Shown here one piece after another: positions 1-22,400 of a DNA stretch of 64,000 bases. Position 1 is the stretch's first letter. The number at the start of each line of letters is the position of its first letter. The position numbers and the translations under genes were made by a program. The stretch comes from Tubiluchus corallicola (lineage: Eukaryota; Priapulida; Priapulimorpha; Priapulimorphida; Tubiluchidae): the NCBI GenBank assembly GCA_030141605.1, contig JAQGDQ010000992.1, positions 1 to 64,000 on the forward strand, given 5' to 3'. The notes beneath the pieces were generated by a model. That model was not told the origin of the DNA. It made no database searches and saw nothing but the letters and a program-made list of their open reading frames with translations.

Positions 1-332
1 TATTTTAGGACAGGTCCACCAAGAGGAGTGCCGACAAGTTAATTAGATGTTTCATTTTTGGCAATTTTCGCTTGTAAAACTGCTGACGCAAAGCCATTGA
101 TTTGACGTCACCATTATACTCTGCCTATAACCTTATAACTTTAATTCAGCAAAAGCTGCTACGGCTTTGCGTTATAAACAAACACTATGCATGATGTTCG
201 CGCATTATTTATTATAAGTGTATCTACACGCAAAATTTTTTGCGGGGCCTTTGCTAGTACGATATTAATTCTGCTGGTATGCTTTATATATATATTTATA
301 TATATATATCATATATTAATTCACTACTGGTA

Positions 333-365
<33 letters not shown>

Positions 366-1288
366 AGATTCGAGGCACAGCTTCGACGACGGCCTGTGAT
401 GGACCAGACTGGTCCACCCCTTGGCTAAAGTGTGTTCTTGCACATTACAAGCAACCACATATGTACATTATACAATACAATTTGGTTCAGTGATAAATGT
501 TTTGTTCGACTGAAGAGGCCTAACTTAGTTTGATTTTGTATAAGGAAACTACCTGAATAGTTTACTTTATTTTTCATTGCTGTTGTTGTAATAATGTACT
601 AGGCACCCATGAACTACATCTGCCCCACAGCTAACCTAAATTTCAGTGTTATGCAGATCATTTTGAAAGTGTGTTGGCTTCGGCCATATTACTTTATTAC
701 AGGGGTGTTTTGCTTTCTCATTCAGCCTATACAGTGTTATAGTTACCTGTCTAAAGTATCAAACTACCTAGAAATGTAGTGAACTGTTCCAGTAACAGGA
801 AAATGTGCTTTTGATATTGGGAAGTGTGTAGAATAGTCTGGAAAATGATAGCAGTTAAAATGTTGGGTTTATAATTTTGAGACAAACCTAAGATTTATCT
901 GTTGAAATTGGCTGAACCGATGTTTTATTGTGAAAAATCCTGGACAGTTGTAAATGGTGTAATACTATCCTAATGGACAATGTGTTGTAATGCAATTGAA
1001 TGGAGAAAAGACCAACTTTGAGCCTTCTACACAGTATAAGCAATCCAGCACTTGTTATCACGGTGTGGACGGACTGGCACCTAGTACTGTCAAGCATGAT
1101 ATGCGATGCTTCGGAGATGGCATCCCATCCATGGAGTACACCAGTGATTGCCAATGGACCGACGTAGTGAGCTCACTCCAGAGGTAAGTAACAGTTTACG
1201 AGCTCAATTAGAATACGCAACTTGGTGATATATTGTGCACAACTATTACTGGACAGTGAAAACTGCAGTTACTATTAAGTTACTGTTT
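1..1288 (+). repeat. Segment A, + copy of a diverged inverted duplication
   Basis: This stretch matches the reverse complement of about 2900-4133 along its whole length, with scattered substitutions and small indels. Shared marks are the start with its rule-like gtccaccaagaggag, the block around gcaaaattttttgcgggg (about 230-250), the TA-dinucleotide run (about 290-365) and aagattcgaggc just after it. Homology stops at about 1288 inside ttactgttt, where segment B begins. A 65-codon open frame (990-1187) ends in a donor-like gaggtaagt, but I recognise no protein in it and the other copy does not preserve it cleanly. Confidence 0.85.
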
Positions 1289-1550
1289 CTTTGTATATGA
1301 AATTAATAGTTGCTGCCATCTGCCCAATACCGTGCGTCACTTCCGGTTGATTTTGCGGGTTGGGAATTAGCTAATACAGACCGAATAACGAGTTAACTAA
1401 TCATCTGCTGATCATGTACTGTTTTGCTTGACTGACTGACTGGTTAAGTAGGCTGGTGTCTGTTTTTGTGTTGATATTGCTAACATAAACTGTATAATTT
1501 TATTTAAAAACGAACACCTGAATATTTCACTCTTTCACTGCTTTTCCAGA

Positions 1551-2196
1551 CAGTGATACATTCAATACTACAACAAACGCAGCTCTGGACACTCAATCCC
1601 TGAAAAATAATTCTCTGGAGCGTCACTCTGATGACATTTTTATGTCAGAAAGGCAACAGATGATAAGGCATTTAGTGGGTGCCAAGAGAGGTCCTGTTGA
1701 CGACAGAAGCGCCGGTGATGCCCCAAGTGGCCACTGTCATGCTCAAATTGACCAATGGTATCCTCCAAGTGACCAGCGCCACGTTCCAATTGATCAGTGT
1801 CACGTTCAGGGCAATGTCCTGTATGACTTTGGTAATAATGGTCATTGTGAGGCTTTAAGACAATCAAATAATCAAAACTCGCCTTTATTGGGCATTGCTT
1901 GTCAGTTGTTTGTATCACACAAGATGAAAAACCTGCGAGCTAGTTTGATCAAAGACCTCTTAGTCAAAACCGACGAACCAGAAAATAGTTTCACTAATTC
2001 GCCCGAAGATGGCAGCACACAGTTGATCAACGACGACGAATGGGGGCGTTGTTGTCATGTCATTAATGCATTAGAATATAATAAGAAGTTATTTCCAGCC
2101 GACATCATATTTGAGACGAAATATGGCGCATTAAATAGAGACGCTAATCATCAAAGTTCATCCAAATCACGTAAAAGAAGAGAGGTGTGTAGTTAA
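1551..2196 (+). pseudogene. Duplicated terminal exon of the RFX gene (orphan copy)
   Basis: This is an exact protein-level copy of the last RFX coding exon (5894-6540, - strand). It includes the upstream pyrimidine tract and acceptor (gcttttccag) and ends at the same TAA, with AATAAA at 2336-2341. The earlier RFX exons (DNA-binding and dimerisation regions) are absent upstream on this strand, where segment A lies instead. It is therefore most likely non-functional as an RFX gene, although it could serve as a 3' exon for a transcript that begins to the left of the window. The frame is intact and identical to the parent copy, so the duplication must be recent, or an assembly artefact. Confidence 0.8.
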
Positions 2197-2389
2197 CGTC
2201 AACCAAAAAGTATGACAAAATACGAAACGGAAAAAACTGAAACGAGTAGTTTGCTGTGCATGATACGACATCGACTTCAAACATGAACTTAAAGCACCAG
2301 CATTTTCAATAATTAAATAATGAAACTATACGTTCAATAAACGTCTAAATATTTAAATATTAGATTTTAATAACGCATAATTTACACTG

Positions 2390-2627
2390 GGTTGCACAGC
2401 TCAATGGTAGCGTGCTTGCTTGCTACCCGTACACTGGGAGGTCGTGGGTTCAACTCTCACGGAGTCATACCAAAGATTTAAAAAGTGGCACTTCTGGTTC
2501 TTCGACCAAGCGCGAGGTAACGTACGGGGAATAATAATCGGAACCACCTCAGATCTCAGCCGTATAACTTTTGCAAAAAACGGCCGAAAAATGGCCATTT
2601 TTGGAGGTTTTTCGCCCCCCGTTCCTC
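2390..2627 (+). mobile_element. tRNA-derived SINE-like element (copy 1)
   Basis: Positions about 2392-2470 resemble a tRNA head. A box-A-like stretch (agctcaatggtagcgtgc) is followed by a box-B-like gtgggttcaactctc at the usual spacing. A non-tRNA body follows (rule-like aaaagtggcacttctgg), and then from about 2536 a piece of the dispersed 'R' repeat in reverse orientation. The identical inverted copy is at 5463-5700. A functional tRNA is unlikely because the acceptor-stem ends do not pair convincingly. Confidence 0.6.
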
Positions 2628-2899
2628 GTGGGGTGATAGTAATTAGTAACTTATGCAATACGAGTATGAAGCGCACTTAACTTTGGTAACGTTGCGAGAC
2701 TGGTACTAAGGCTTTTGAAATGCGGAGTTGTCCTTGTGGTTTATGTGTACCTATTTCTGAATACAAAGCTTACTGAAAGATCAATTAACATTTCAAGGCT
2801 TTTATTCTACTGACAGACAATATGAGTACATCAAGAAAAAATACATTAGAATAATTAAAGATGGCCATTTCAAGGATTACAGCACGAGTTCTTGGTATA
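2628..2899. other. Spacer between segment B and inverted segment A
   Basis: AT-rich, unique-looking sequence with no open frame of note. I see no gene or RNA signature. Confidence 0.5.
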
Positions 2900-4133
2900 A
2901 AACAGTAACCTAATAGTAACTGCAGTTTTCACTGTCCATAAGAGTTTGTGCACAATATATCACCAAGTTGCGTATTCTCAATTGAGCTCAAAAGTAAACT
3001 GTTACTTACCTCTGGAGTGAGCGCTCACTACGTCGGTCCATTGGCAATCACTGGGGTACACTCCATGGATGGGATGCCATCACCAAAGCATCGCATAGCA
3101 TGCTTGACAGTACTAGGTGCCAGTCCGTCCACACCATGACAACAAGTGCTGGATTGCTTATACAGTGTAGAAGGCTCAAAGTTGGTCTTTTCTCCACTCA
3201 ATTACATTACAACACATTGTCCATTAGGATAGTATTACACCATTTACAACTGTCCAGGATTTTCCACAATAAAACATCAGTTCAGCCAATTTCAACAGAT
3301 AAATCTTAAGTTTCTCAAAATTATAAACCCAACATTTTAACTGCCATCATTTTCCAGACTATTCCACACACTTCCCAATATCAAAAGCACATTTTCCTGT
3401 TACTGGAACAGTTCACTACATTTCTAGGTAGTTTGATACCTTAGACAGGTAACTATAACACTATATAGGCTGAATGAGAAAGCAAAACACCCCTGTAATA
3501 AAGCAATATGGCCGAAGCCAACACACTTTCAAAATGATCTGCATAACACTGACATTTAGGTTAGCTGTGGGGCAGATGTAGTTCATTCATGGGTGCCTAG
3601 TACATTATTACAACAATAAAAAATAGACTAAACTATGCAGGTAGTTTCCTTATACAAAATCAAACTAAGTTAGGCCTCTTCAGTCGAACAAAACATTTAT
3701 CACTGAACCAAATTGCATAATATAATGTACATATGTGGTTGCTTGTAATGTGCAAGAACACACTTTAGCCAAGGGGTGGACCTAGTCTGGTCCATCACAG
3801 GGCCGTCGTCGAAGCTGTAGCCTCGAATCTTATATATATATATATAACATACCAGCAGAATTAATATATGCGACTAGTAAAGGCCCCGCAAAAAAATTTT
3901 GCGTATAGGTCCACTCATAATAAAAAATACGCGAACATCATGCCTACTGTTTGTTTAACTAACGCAAACCCGTAGCAGGCAGCTTTTTACTGAATTAAAG
4001 TTATAAGATTATAAACAGAGTACAATGGATGATGTCAGAACAATGGCTTTGCGTCAGCAGTTTTCCAAGCAAAAATTGCCAAAAATAGAACATCTAATTA
4101 ACTCGTCGGTGCTCCTCTTGGTGGACGTGTACA
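2900..4133 (-). repeat. Segment A', inverted copy of segment A
   Basis: This is the reverse complement of 1-1288 with visible divergence: a shortened TA run, single-base changes and small indels. It is clearly older or faster evolving than the B/B' pair. It continues to about 4265 into the part of the R repeat that lies left of the window start in the other copy. Confidence 0.85.
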
Positions 4134-4265
4134 AAAATATAGCCCACATCATCGTGTAGCCCTGTTCTTTCTCTTTCTAAAGAGCTATATATCTCGTTTC
4201 GAGAGTCCCACCAGGTGCGACTAGAACGTTTTTTCCGCACGCTGTTTGGTCAAAATTTCGAAAAA
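3880..4265 (-). repeat. Dispersed repeat R, 3' portion (- orientation)
   Basis: Read on the - strand this matches the 3' half of the copy at 18345-19110. Shared blocks are ccaaacagc, the ggtgggactct block, acagggctacacgatgatg, gtccaccaagaggag, gagttaattagatg and the terminal gcaaaattttttgcgggg. It overlaps segment A', showing that R is part of the duplicated unit. Confidence 0.7.
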
Positions 4266-4425
4266 AAATCACTGATAATATTTGTTATTTTAGTGTTTCA
4301 TGGGAGTGGTAAAGTACGTTATAATTGCTGTGGAATGTATAAAAGTTAAATAACTGTTATATTATATGAAAATATAATGGTAAATAACCAAATTTAATAT
4401 TAAATATATTTTGTTTTTAATAAAG

Positions 4426-4600
4426 CTGGTGAGCATTTTTGGATTGGTTTAACCGACATACACCAGGAGGGTGACTGGAGGTGGTTTGCAACAGGTGGAC
4501 CTGCTCTTTTTACTTCTTGGGACATAGCAGATGGCCAACCGGATAATTACGGCGATGGCGAAAGCTGCGCCATCTTGCGCATTACTACATGTTGCTATGT
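4426..4600 (+). pseudogene. C-type lectin-like domain exon fragment
   Basis: After an acceptor-like ttgtttttaataaag the frame reads GEHFWIGLTDIHQEGDWRWF, then a Trp and the QPDNYGDGESCAILR block. These are C-type lectin landmarks: the WIGL motif, the W-x-W core, a QPD-type motif in the galactose-type calcium site position, and the conserved E-x-CA-x-L strand. The downstream WND strand and last cysteines are missing. The open frame instead runs on into the 5S-like sequence and stops at about 4721. With A' on one side and a 5S-like insertion on the other, this looks like a stranded exon or truncated gene copy. It could still be a real exon whose partners lie outside the rearranged zone. Confidence 0.6.
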
Positions 4601-4643
4601 AGCAAGTTTGCAATTCTTGTATATGACGCGCATCTGCTTATAC

Positions 4644-4771
4644 ACGACTACAGCGCTGAAAATACCGGTTGATGACACCGGTTCTCGTCTAATCACCAAA
4701 GTAAAGCAACGTAGATGCGGGTGAGTACTTGGATGGGTGACCACTGGGAATACCAGGAGCTGGAGCTTTTA
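4644..4771 (+). rRNA. 5S rRNA-like sequence (pseudogene or 5S-derived SINE head)
   Basis: Compared with animal 5S rRNA, the stretch keeps ctcgtctaatc (canonical ctcgtctgatc), a box-A-like aagtaaagcaacg and the box-C region gagtacttggatgggtgacc. It also keeps gggaatacc followed by a ggagctttt end. The 5' third is diverged (gctgaaaataccggttgat). Several helix positions are changed, so a pseudogene or the head of a 5S-derived SINE is more likely than an active gene. No other 5S unit is in the window. Confidence 0.65.
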
Positions 4772-4799
4772 GTAAGAAAGTAAGTAAGTTGCTCGGCTA

Positions 4800-5340
4800 G
4801 ACAAATGTGTACAAAACTAAATTTACTATATTTTGATTTTATTATTATTAGATTTTTCACTAAAAATTAGAGCTACTGACACCTACAATGAATTGATAAG
4901 TAATATATTTAACAGTGACTGTTTATTTATATCTAGGTTATATATTGTATAAGCATTGGAATAAATGCCTGTAACACGGCATAAAAGCAAAGTTGTAAAT
5001 ATTGTAAATACTTAATTAACTACATTTAATTGTGAGACACTACTAACCGATATTGTATATTGATTTGTATGCATAATGTTTGCTTGTTAATTATAATTTG
5101 CATTGTAATATGGACTTTGTTCTGAAATAAAAATATTCAATGAAAAAAAACATGAATATTTCCGGCAAGCATAAAACACCAATCTTCAGCTTTTCTGTGG
5201 TAGAGGGCACCAGTAACAGTTTTCTAATTGGGCCTCGCACTTCCTAGCACCGGCCCCGAACCTCACAATACGATACATACTGAGTTAATGGATGCTGGTT
5301 TTAATTAGAAAACTTGATTAAGTTGTTCATATATTATGGC
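4800..5340. other. AT-rich spacer, no gene seen
   Basis: No supported coding sequence. Short TA-rich stretches and an A-rich run near 5140 could be the tail of the 5S-like element or of another retroposed sequence. Confidence 0.4.
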
Positions 5341-5359
5341 TGCTAGATTAAGCTGTTGG

Positions 5360-5545
5360 TAACACGGACGACGGCACCATTTGTGCCGATCTATACATCA
5401 AACGAAAGGTCTCGATCTAGTGTCGTGCCATTGGGGTTTATTTTTCATATCGGGCCCACCGGGAGGAACGGGGGGCGAAAAACCTCCAAAAATGGCCATT
5501 TTTCGGCCGTTTTTTGCAAAAGTTATACGGCTGAGATCTGAGGTG
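5360..5545 (+). repeat. Dispersed repeat R, 5' portion
   Basis: This matches the start of the 18345 copy: acgacggcaccatttg, aacgaaaggtctcgatctag, tgtcgtgccattg, gggcccaccg and then cgaaaaacctccaaaaatgg. Segment B' begins inside it at 5463. Confidence 0.7.
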
Positions 5546-5748
5546 GTTCCGATTATTATTCCCCGTACGTTACCTCGCGCTTGGTCGAAGAACCAGAAGT
5601 GCCACTTTTTAAATCTTTGGTATGACTCCGTGAGAGTTGAACCCACGACCTCCCAGTGTACGGGTAGCAAGCAAGCACGCTACCATTGAGCTGTGCAACC
5701 CAGTGTAAATTATGCGTTATTAAAATCTAATATTTAAATATTTAGACG

Positions 5749-5754
5749 TTTATT
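5749..5754 (-). terminator. Polyadenylation signal AATAAA of the RFX gene
   Basis: Canonical hexamer on the - strand, about 140 bases after the RFX stop codon. An identical signal is at 2336-2341 in the duplicated copy. Confidence 0.6.
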
Positions 5755-5893
5755 GAACGTATAGTTTCATTATTTAATTATTGAAAATGCTGGTGCTTTA
5801 AGTTCATGTTTGAAGTCGATGTCGTATCATGCACAGCAAACTACTCGTTTCAGTTTTTTCCGTTTCGTATTTTGTCATACTTTTTGGTTGACG

Positions 5894-17273
<11,380 letters not shown>

Positions 17274-17299
17274 CTGAAATACAAAAATTTTACGTACAT

Positions 17300-18130
17300 G
17301 TAAATATCTTCTGTACCTTCTGTACTATACTGTACTGTATACTATATCTTCCCTTAGAATAGCCCCTGATAAGAAATGTCTATGTTAGACTGATGTTTTA
17401 AATCGAACAAAAAGCAGAAAAACAGGCAAACAGACAAACTCTAGAGTCAATATCTGCCTTGAGCTGATGCTATCAAACACATGTGACACAAACTCAGTAG
17501 GAAATGAGGATTCTGTTTTTTTTATACTTTAATAATAGCATGTTTATAGCTGAGTTTTGAAGACTATTTCAGTTGATGTGTGCTTTCAAGCAACTGGAAG
17601 CCTTTATTTATCTTTCAACTAAATTTAAATTTTAAAAGTTTCACGAAAAATCGTGCCAGCTAGACAGTTCGCCATTCCAAGAAAGCAAACAATTTAAGTT
17701 TGCTACAAATGTAACCACTGAGTAGTAAGGTTATTTTTTCTCTGTGATTTTTGTGTGACTTTTTTACCTATGACTTTTTTTACTTGTGACTTTATTACCT
17801 GGATTCTATGTAAAATGTACAACAAAGGTCCAACGCGACACTTGTTTAGAAGCTTTATAAATCAATGCTCAACGATTTTTGTGTTTTTCGAGAAAAGTTT
17901 TTTTAAATTTTGAATAAAAATTACCTTATTTTGCTTATTTCTCTTCCTAAATTACTCGAATCTTCTTATCGTCATTAAATTTTCTGCACATTCGAGTTAC
18001 AATAGAACGAATTGCTAAAACGATCTACTGTGACATCACATCAATGAAACAGTTGTCAGTAAAACCACAGAGATGAACGCTAATGCTGGAAAATTTACTC
18101 TGTCTGTCGCGTTCGAACACGCGCTTAGTT
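17300..18130. other. Upstream flank of RFX, no gene seen
   Basis: AT-rich sequence with no supported coding exon. The RFX promoter or further 5' exons may lie here, but no clear TATA box or X-box is visible. Confidence 0.4.
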
Positions 18131-18132
18131 TT

Positions 18133-18270
18133 TTAAAGGAAAACCGGATGATTGCGTAAACACGAGTTCAGAATAAAGAATGCTCTAAAATATTGAAAAC
18201 TATAATAGCTTATTTTAAATCAAAGCTTAGATTAAATAATAATTACCTCGGATACTCAAATTTCGTTAAA
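18133..18270 (+). mobile_element. TTAA-associated MITE, one-ended fragment
   Basis: TTAA at 18133-18136 is followed by aggaaaaccggatgattg. It matches the reverse complement of the right end of the element at 57264-57810, including gaatgctctaaa, attgaaaact and aaataataattacct. The other end is missing. Confidence 0.7.
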
Positions 18271-18344
18271 CTTTCAAAGCTACCTGTGGCTCAGTCAGTG
18301 AATCTATACTCTTATATTAATATTCTTGGTATGTTATATATATA

Positions 18345-19110
18345 TATATAAGATTCGAGGCTACAGCCCGGACGAAGGCACCATTTGCGGCGATCTATAT
18401 ATCAAACGAAAGGTCTCGATCTAGTGTCGTGCCATTGATGGTTTATTTTTCGAATTGGGCCCACCGCGAGGAAGGGGGGGCGAAAAACCTCCAAAAATGG
18501 CCATTTTTCGGCCGTTTTCTGCAAAAGTTATACAACTGAGATGTAGAGAACGGGAACGGGCCGAGGGGGGTGATGGGTATAGATAGATAGCCCGTTTAGC
18601 GGTGGGTGTAGTAGGCATATTTAGAATTCCTTAGAGGGCCACGGTGTCCCCTAACGGGCGTCTTCCCGGACCCAACTCGCGATTTTTTCAAAATTTCGGC
18701 CAAACAGCCTGCGGGAAAAACGCTCTAGCGGCGCCCGGTGGGACTCTGGGAAGGAGATGCATAGCTCATCAGAAAGAGGAAGGACAGGGCTACAAGATGA
18801 TGTGGGTTATATGCTAGGGCAGGTCCACCGAGAGAATTACCAACGAGTTAATTAGAGGTTCCATTTTCGGGAATTTTCGCTTAGAAAACTGCTGACGCAA
18901 AGGCATTGTTGTGACGTCATCCATTGTATTCTGTCTATAATCTTATAACTTTAATTCAGCAAAAGCTGCTGCTACGGGTTTGCGTTAGTTAAACAAACAG
19001 TAGGCATGATGTTACGGGCTTTGTGTAATAAATGAGGACTAGGTAGGATGTTCGCGTGTTATTGATTACACGTGTATTTATACGCAAAATCTTTTGCGGG
19101 GCCTTTGCTA
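18345..19110 (+). repeat. Dispersed repeat R, most complete copy
   Basis: About 760 bp starting at the TA run plus aagattcgaggctaca and ending at the palindrome-like gcaaaatcttttgcgggg. Internal landmarks are gatagatagcccgtttagcg, gtagtaggcatatttagaat, ggtgggactct, gacagggctacaagatgatg and gagttaattagagg. Partial copies are at 1-256, 3880-4265, 5360-5545, 2536-2627 and 29757-30330. No coding capacity is seen. It has the size and copy behaviour of a non-autonomous transposon. Confidence 0.8.
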
Positions 19111-19187
19111 TTTATTATATTATAGCACATAGTTTCAACTTTGTGAAAAATGTTTGGAATGGTTTTGTTGTAATGCTGTGCTGTTGG

Positions 19188-19690
19188 TGCTTGTGCTATA
19201 GGTGTCGTCATCGTTGCCACCATATCATCATCATCAACATCATGATCACCACGTGAGGTGGTGGATTTGATGTGGTGTGGTGGTGGTGTGCTTTGTGTGT
19301 TGTGCTATGGATGGTGTGGTGGGGTGATAGGGTGTGTGGGGTGTGGTGTGGGTAGTGTGGTATGGAGTGGGTGGTGTGGTGTGTGGGTGGGTGTTGTGCT
19401 GCAGTGTGGTGTTATGGTGTGGTGCAGTGCGGTGTGATGTGGTGGAGTATTATGGTGTGGGTGGTGCGGTGTGGTGTGGTGCAGTGGTATGGTGTGGTGC
19501 AGTGTGGTGGAGTCGTATGGTGTGGGTGGTGTGGTGTGTAGGTGGTATGGTGTGGTGCGGTGCGGTGTGGTGGTATGGTGTGGTGCAGTGTGGTGTGATG
19601 TGGTGGAGTGGTATGGTGTGGTGGTGTGGTGTGATGAGGTGGAGTGGTGTGGTGTGGGTTGTGTGTTGATTTGTGTTTTTGTGGGGTTTG
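19188..19690. repeat. GTGGTG/GGTGT-rich degenerate microsatellite
   Basis: About 430 bp, nearly devoid of C on the + strand, made of gtggtgtgg-type units with recurring larger blocks (ggtgcagtgtggtgtgatgt). Open frames are artefacts. Confidence 0.9.
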
Positions 19691-20144
19691 GCTAGTGCAT
19701 TCATTAATTTATTAAGATTTTGCTATCCTCCGTCACTTTAACGTCTAGTAACTCGTAAGGCTTGCTACCTAGGGTAACCAAACTCGCAGGGTTTGTGACA
19801 TTTTACGTGCTGAAGGCTAGTAAGACAAAACTCACAGTATACACTCTCTGTGCAATGTTATCTACGTATACTTTCGGCCCGGGTCAAAGGTCATGGAGTC
19901 AGTCAAAGGTCAAATCCATGGCCAAAGATCGGGTCTTCATTTATTTTTCTTTAGGATCCATCTGCTACCATAGTTTTTGAGCTAGGGCCATAATATTTGG
20001 TACGTGGTTAGGCTGGGCCAAGTTTTTGGATATGGCAGAATATGGGTGATTTGGAGGGGAGAGTCAAAAACCACAAAATGGAGGTTGGAAACAGAAATGC
20101 ATCAAATAGAATAGTAACGTGTGGCATATCAAATCAAAGCTCAT

Positions 20145-20540
20145 CGATGTTGTACTCATCGCTCTTTTTATTTTTCTCATCGTCGTCGCTGTCGCCACCA
20201 TCACAGTCATTGTAGTTGTCGTTGCCGATGACTTTGATGTGCTGGTTGTGGTGTTGTCATCGTCGGTGTTGCTGTTGCTGTTGTTGCTGTTATAGTTGTT
20301 GTTTGTAATGTAAAATAGTGTTCATGTTGCAAGCAAGCCAGATCTGTATCAAAACATAAAAGTTGATAGTGGAACGGTAGAGACAACTACAGTGTTAAGC
20401 AGGTACGTAGTTTTAAGCCTTGCAGTATTCTAGAAATGACAATGTTAATTAACACGTTTGATGATGTGCAATCATGAAAAATGTAGTCATTACCACATTA
20501 ATTGTGGCAGTGGTAATGACAGAGATGACGATGATGACGA
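20145..20540 (+). repeat. Direct duplication, copy 1
   Basis: Shares long stretches with 21935-22400: actcatcgctctttttgttt-like start, the gatgtgctggttgt block, gcaagccagatctgtatcaa, acagtgttaagcaggtacgt and gtttgatgatgtgcaatcat. Differences are mainly small indels. Confidence 0.9.
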
Positions 20541-20740
20541 TGACGACGACGATAATGATGATAATAAAAAAGGTGTGGATGTTGTGGCGGCATGGTTGTG
20601 GTGTGGGTGGGGTAGTGTAGAGAGGTGTGATGTGGGTGTTGTGGTGTTGTGGGATGGTGTGTGGTATGTTGTTTGTGGAATAGTGAGTTGGGGTGGTGTG
20701 AGGTGAGTGCTGTAGCGGGTGGTTGTGTGGGTTGTTGTTG
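20541..20740. repeat. GAT and GTG microsatellite
   Basis: Short GAT/GAC triplet block followed by a GTGTGG-rich block, equivalent in position to the larger arrays that follow copy 2 of the duplication. Confidence 0.8.
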
Positions 20741-20759
20741 TGAGTTTACGTGCAAAAAT

Positions 20760-21930
20760 TTTTTTGTTAGTTTTTCTAGTAACATTATAGTTTTAATTCA
20801 TTAAATCCTGCTGCTGGCTTTTCATTATAAATGAGGATTATGTAGGATGTTAGCGTATTATTGATTATAAGTGTGTTTATATGCAAACTTTTTGGTTTGC
20901 CCTTTGCTATTATTAAATTATTAGTTCAAGATTAAATCTTTGACGATGCAAAATTAAATAATTGTCTTGGCTAGAAGCCCAGTCAGGTGTGGCATATCAA
21001 GTGATGATCAGCTGATGTTCGACTGACTTAGCCAGGAGTATAGACTGATGCGGTAACCTCTATGCGCAGAAGCTCAGTGCGCATTAGGTAGTTTGACAAA
21101 AGCAATTCGAGGCTCTCACCTAGGCAGATTAGGAGTTGTCTTGAAGACGAAGGGCTGGTATCACCATCTTCTTATGTTTGTACTTGGTGTTAAATAAACG
21201 TGCAGTTTGCTAAACAAGATCTTGATAGTTTGCCATGCCTGTTGTGGCTGTTCCGCACGCAATCTTCACGAGCCACATCCACCAACACAATAAACAACAA
21301 TAACCAGCAAGCAGCTATAGCCACTGTCATAAACAGACTTTTTTTATCATGAACAGCTATTATTTTCCTTCATGCATAAAATATAAACAATTTTAGGACA
21401 TCTAGTTTTTGTTACAATTACACATGTTTTTAAAGTTTACATCACTTAATTGTCTACTACTGTGAACAATAAAATAGTTCCAGGCAGAGTAAGAAGCCAG
21501 TTAGGGCAGATTCAGATTCAATTTGCCAGGTAATTTGTCACATCTAAAATAAAAGTTGAATTTTGTTGCACATGTATGATTCGTTAGTGTAGGGGAAACA
21601 TCTCCCCTTACCATTTAAGGAGTTTTGGTTCAAAACTGACTGAAGCAGAAGCCTTTTACTGCTTTTAATTCTTCTACTGCAGGAGATAAGTCGTTGGTTT
21701 GGCTACTGAAATGGACATACATAAATTACAACCCTCTACCAACATAACAATTTGCAATTGAAAGCTGGCAATCTATAATATTGTTAATACACGAACTAAA
21801 AGAAACACAAGTCACATAGCATGTTGTCTTGTTTTACTGTCATCTTAAATATTATAAAGAAAATATCATCTTAGCTGAGCATTTAAGTTACAAGTGCAAT
21901 CCTGCCTTTCGAACTGCTGACCCGAGACTT
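20760..21930. other. Spacer between direct duplicates; possible LTR-like remnant
   Basis: No supported gene. The stretch 20985-21260 is less AT-rich and contains gttaaataaacgtgc followed by gcctgttgtggctgttccg. This looks like the polyadenylation and end region of a retrotransposon LTR, but there is no second LTR or primer-binding site to support it. Confidence 0.3.
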
Positions 21931-21934
21931 CATT

Positions 21935-22400
21935 GTCATTGTACTCATCGCTCTTTTTGTTTTTCTCATCGTCGTCGCTGTCGCCACCGTCACCGTCACC
22001 GCCTATGTAGTTGTCATTGCCGATGACGTTGATGTGCTGGTTGTTGTTGTCATCGTCGGTGTTGCTGTTGCTGCTGTTATAGTTGTTGTTTGTAATGTAA
22101 AATGGTTGTTCATGTTGCAAGCAAGCCAGATCTGTATCAAAACATAAAAGTTGATGAGACAACTACAGTGTTAAGCAGGTACGTAGTTTTAAGCTTTGCA
22201 GTATTCTAGAAATGACAATGTTAATTAATGATGACAATGTATTGTAGTATTAAAATTACATGATACATGATATAAAACATGATAAATGATGATAAAAAAT
22301 ACGTTAACACGTTTGATGATGTGCAATCATGAAAAATGTTGTCAATACCACATTAATGGTGGCAGTGGTAGTGGCAGTGATGACGATGATGATGATGATG
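21935..22400 (+). repeat. Direct duplication, copy 2
   Basis: Second copy of 20145-20540, with an extra 90-bp AT-rich insertion near 22225-22310 before gtttgatgatgtgcaatcat. Confidence 0.9.

Larger units (their letters stand above)
1292..2627 (+). repeat. Segment B, + copy of a near-identical inverted duplication
   Basis: This 1,336-bp segment is the reverse complement of 5463-6798. The coordinates of the two arms sum to 8090 throughout (for example 1642/6448 and 2196/5894), so there are no net indels. The enclosed 184-codon frames are identical at the protein level. The segment carries the last RFX exon with its acceptor, its stop, a polyadenylation signal and a tRNA-derived SINE. At 1288-1292 it is joined directly to segment A. 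Its other end lies in cgttcctc at 2627, after which the two copies diverge. Confidence 0.93.

Noticed and set aside
2396-2470. Functional tRNA gene
   Set aside because: Box A and box B are present, but the ends do not form a convincing acceptor stem and the sequence continues into a SINE-like body.
20985-21260. LTR of a retrotransposon
   Set aside because: A polyadenylation-like motif and short GC-richer stretch are suggestive, but no second LTR, primer site or coding region is visible.
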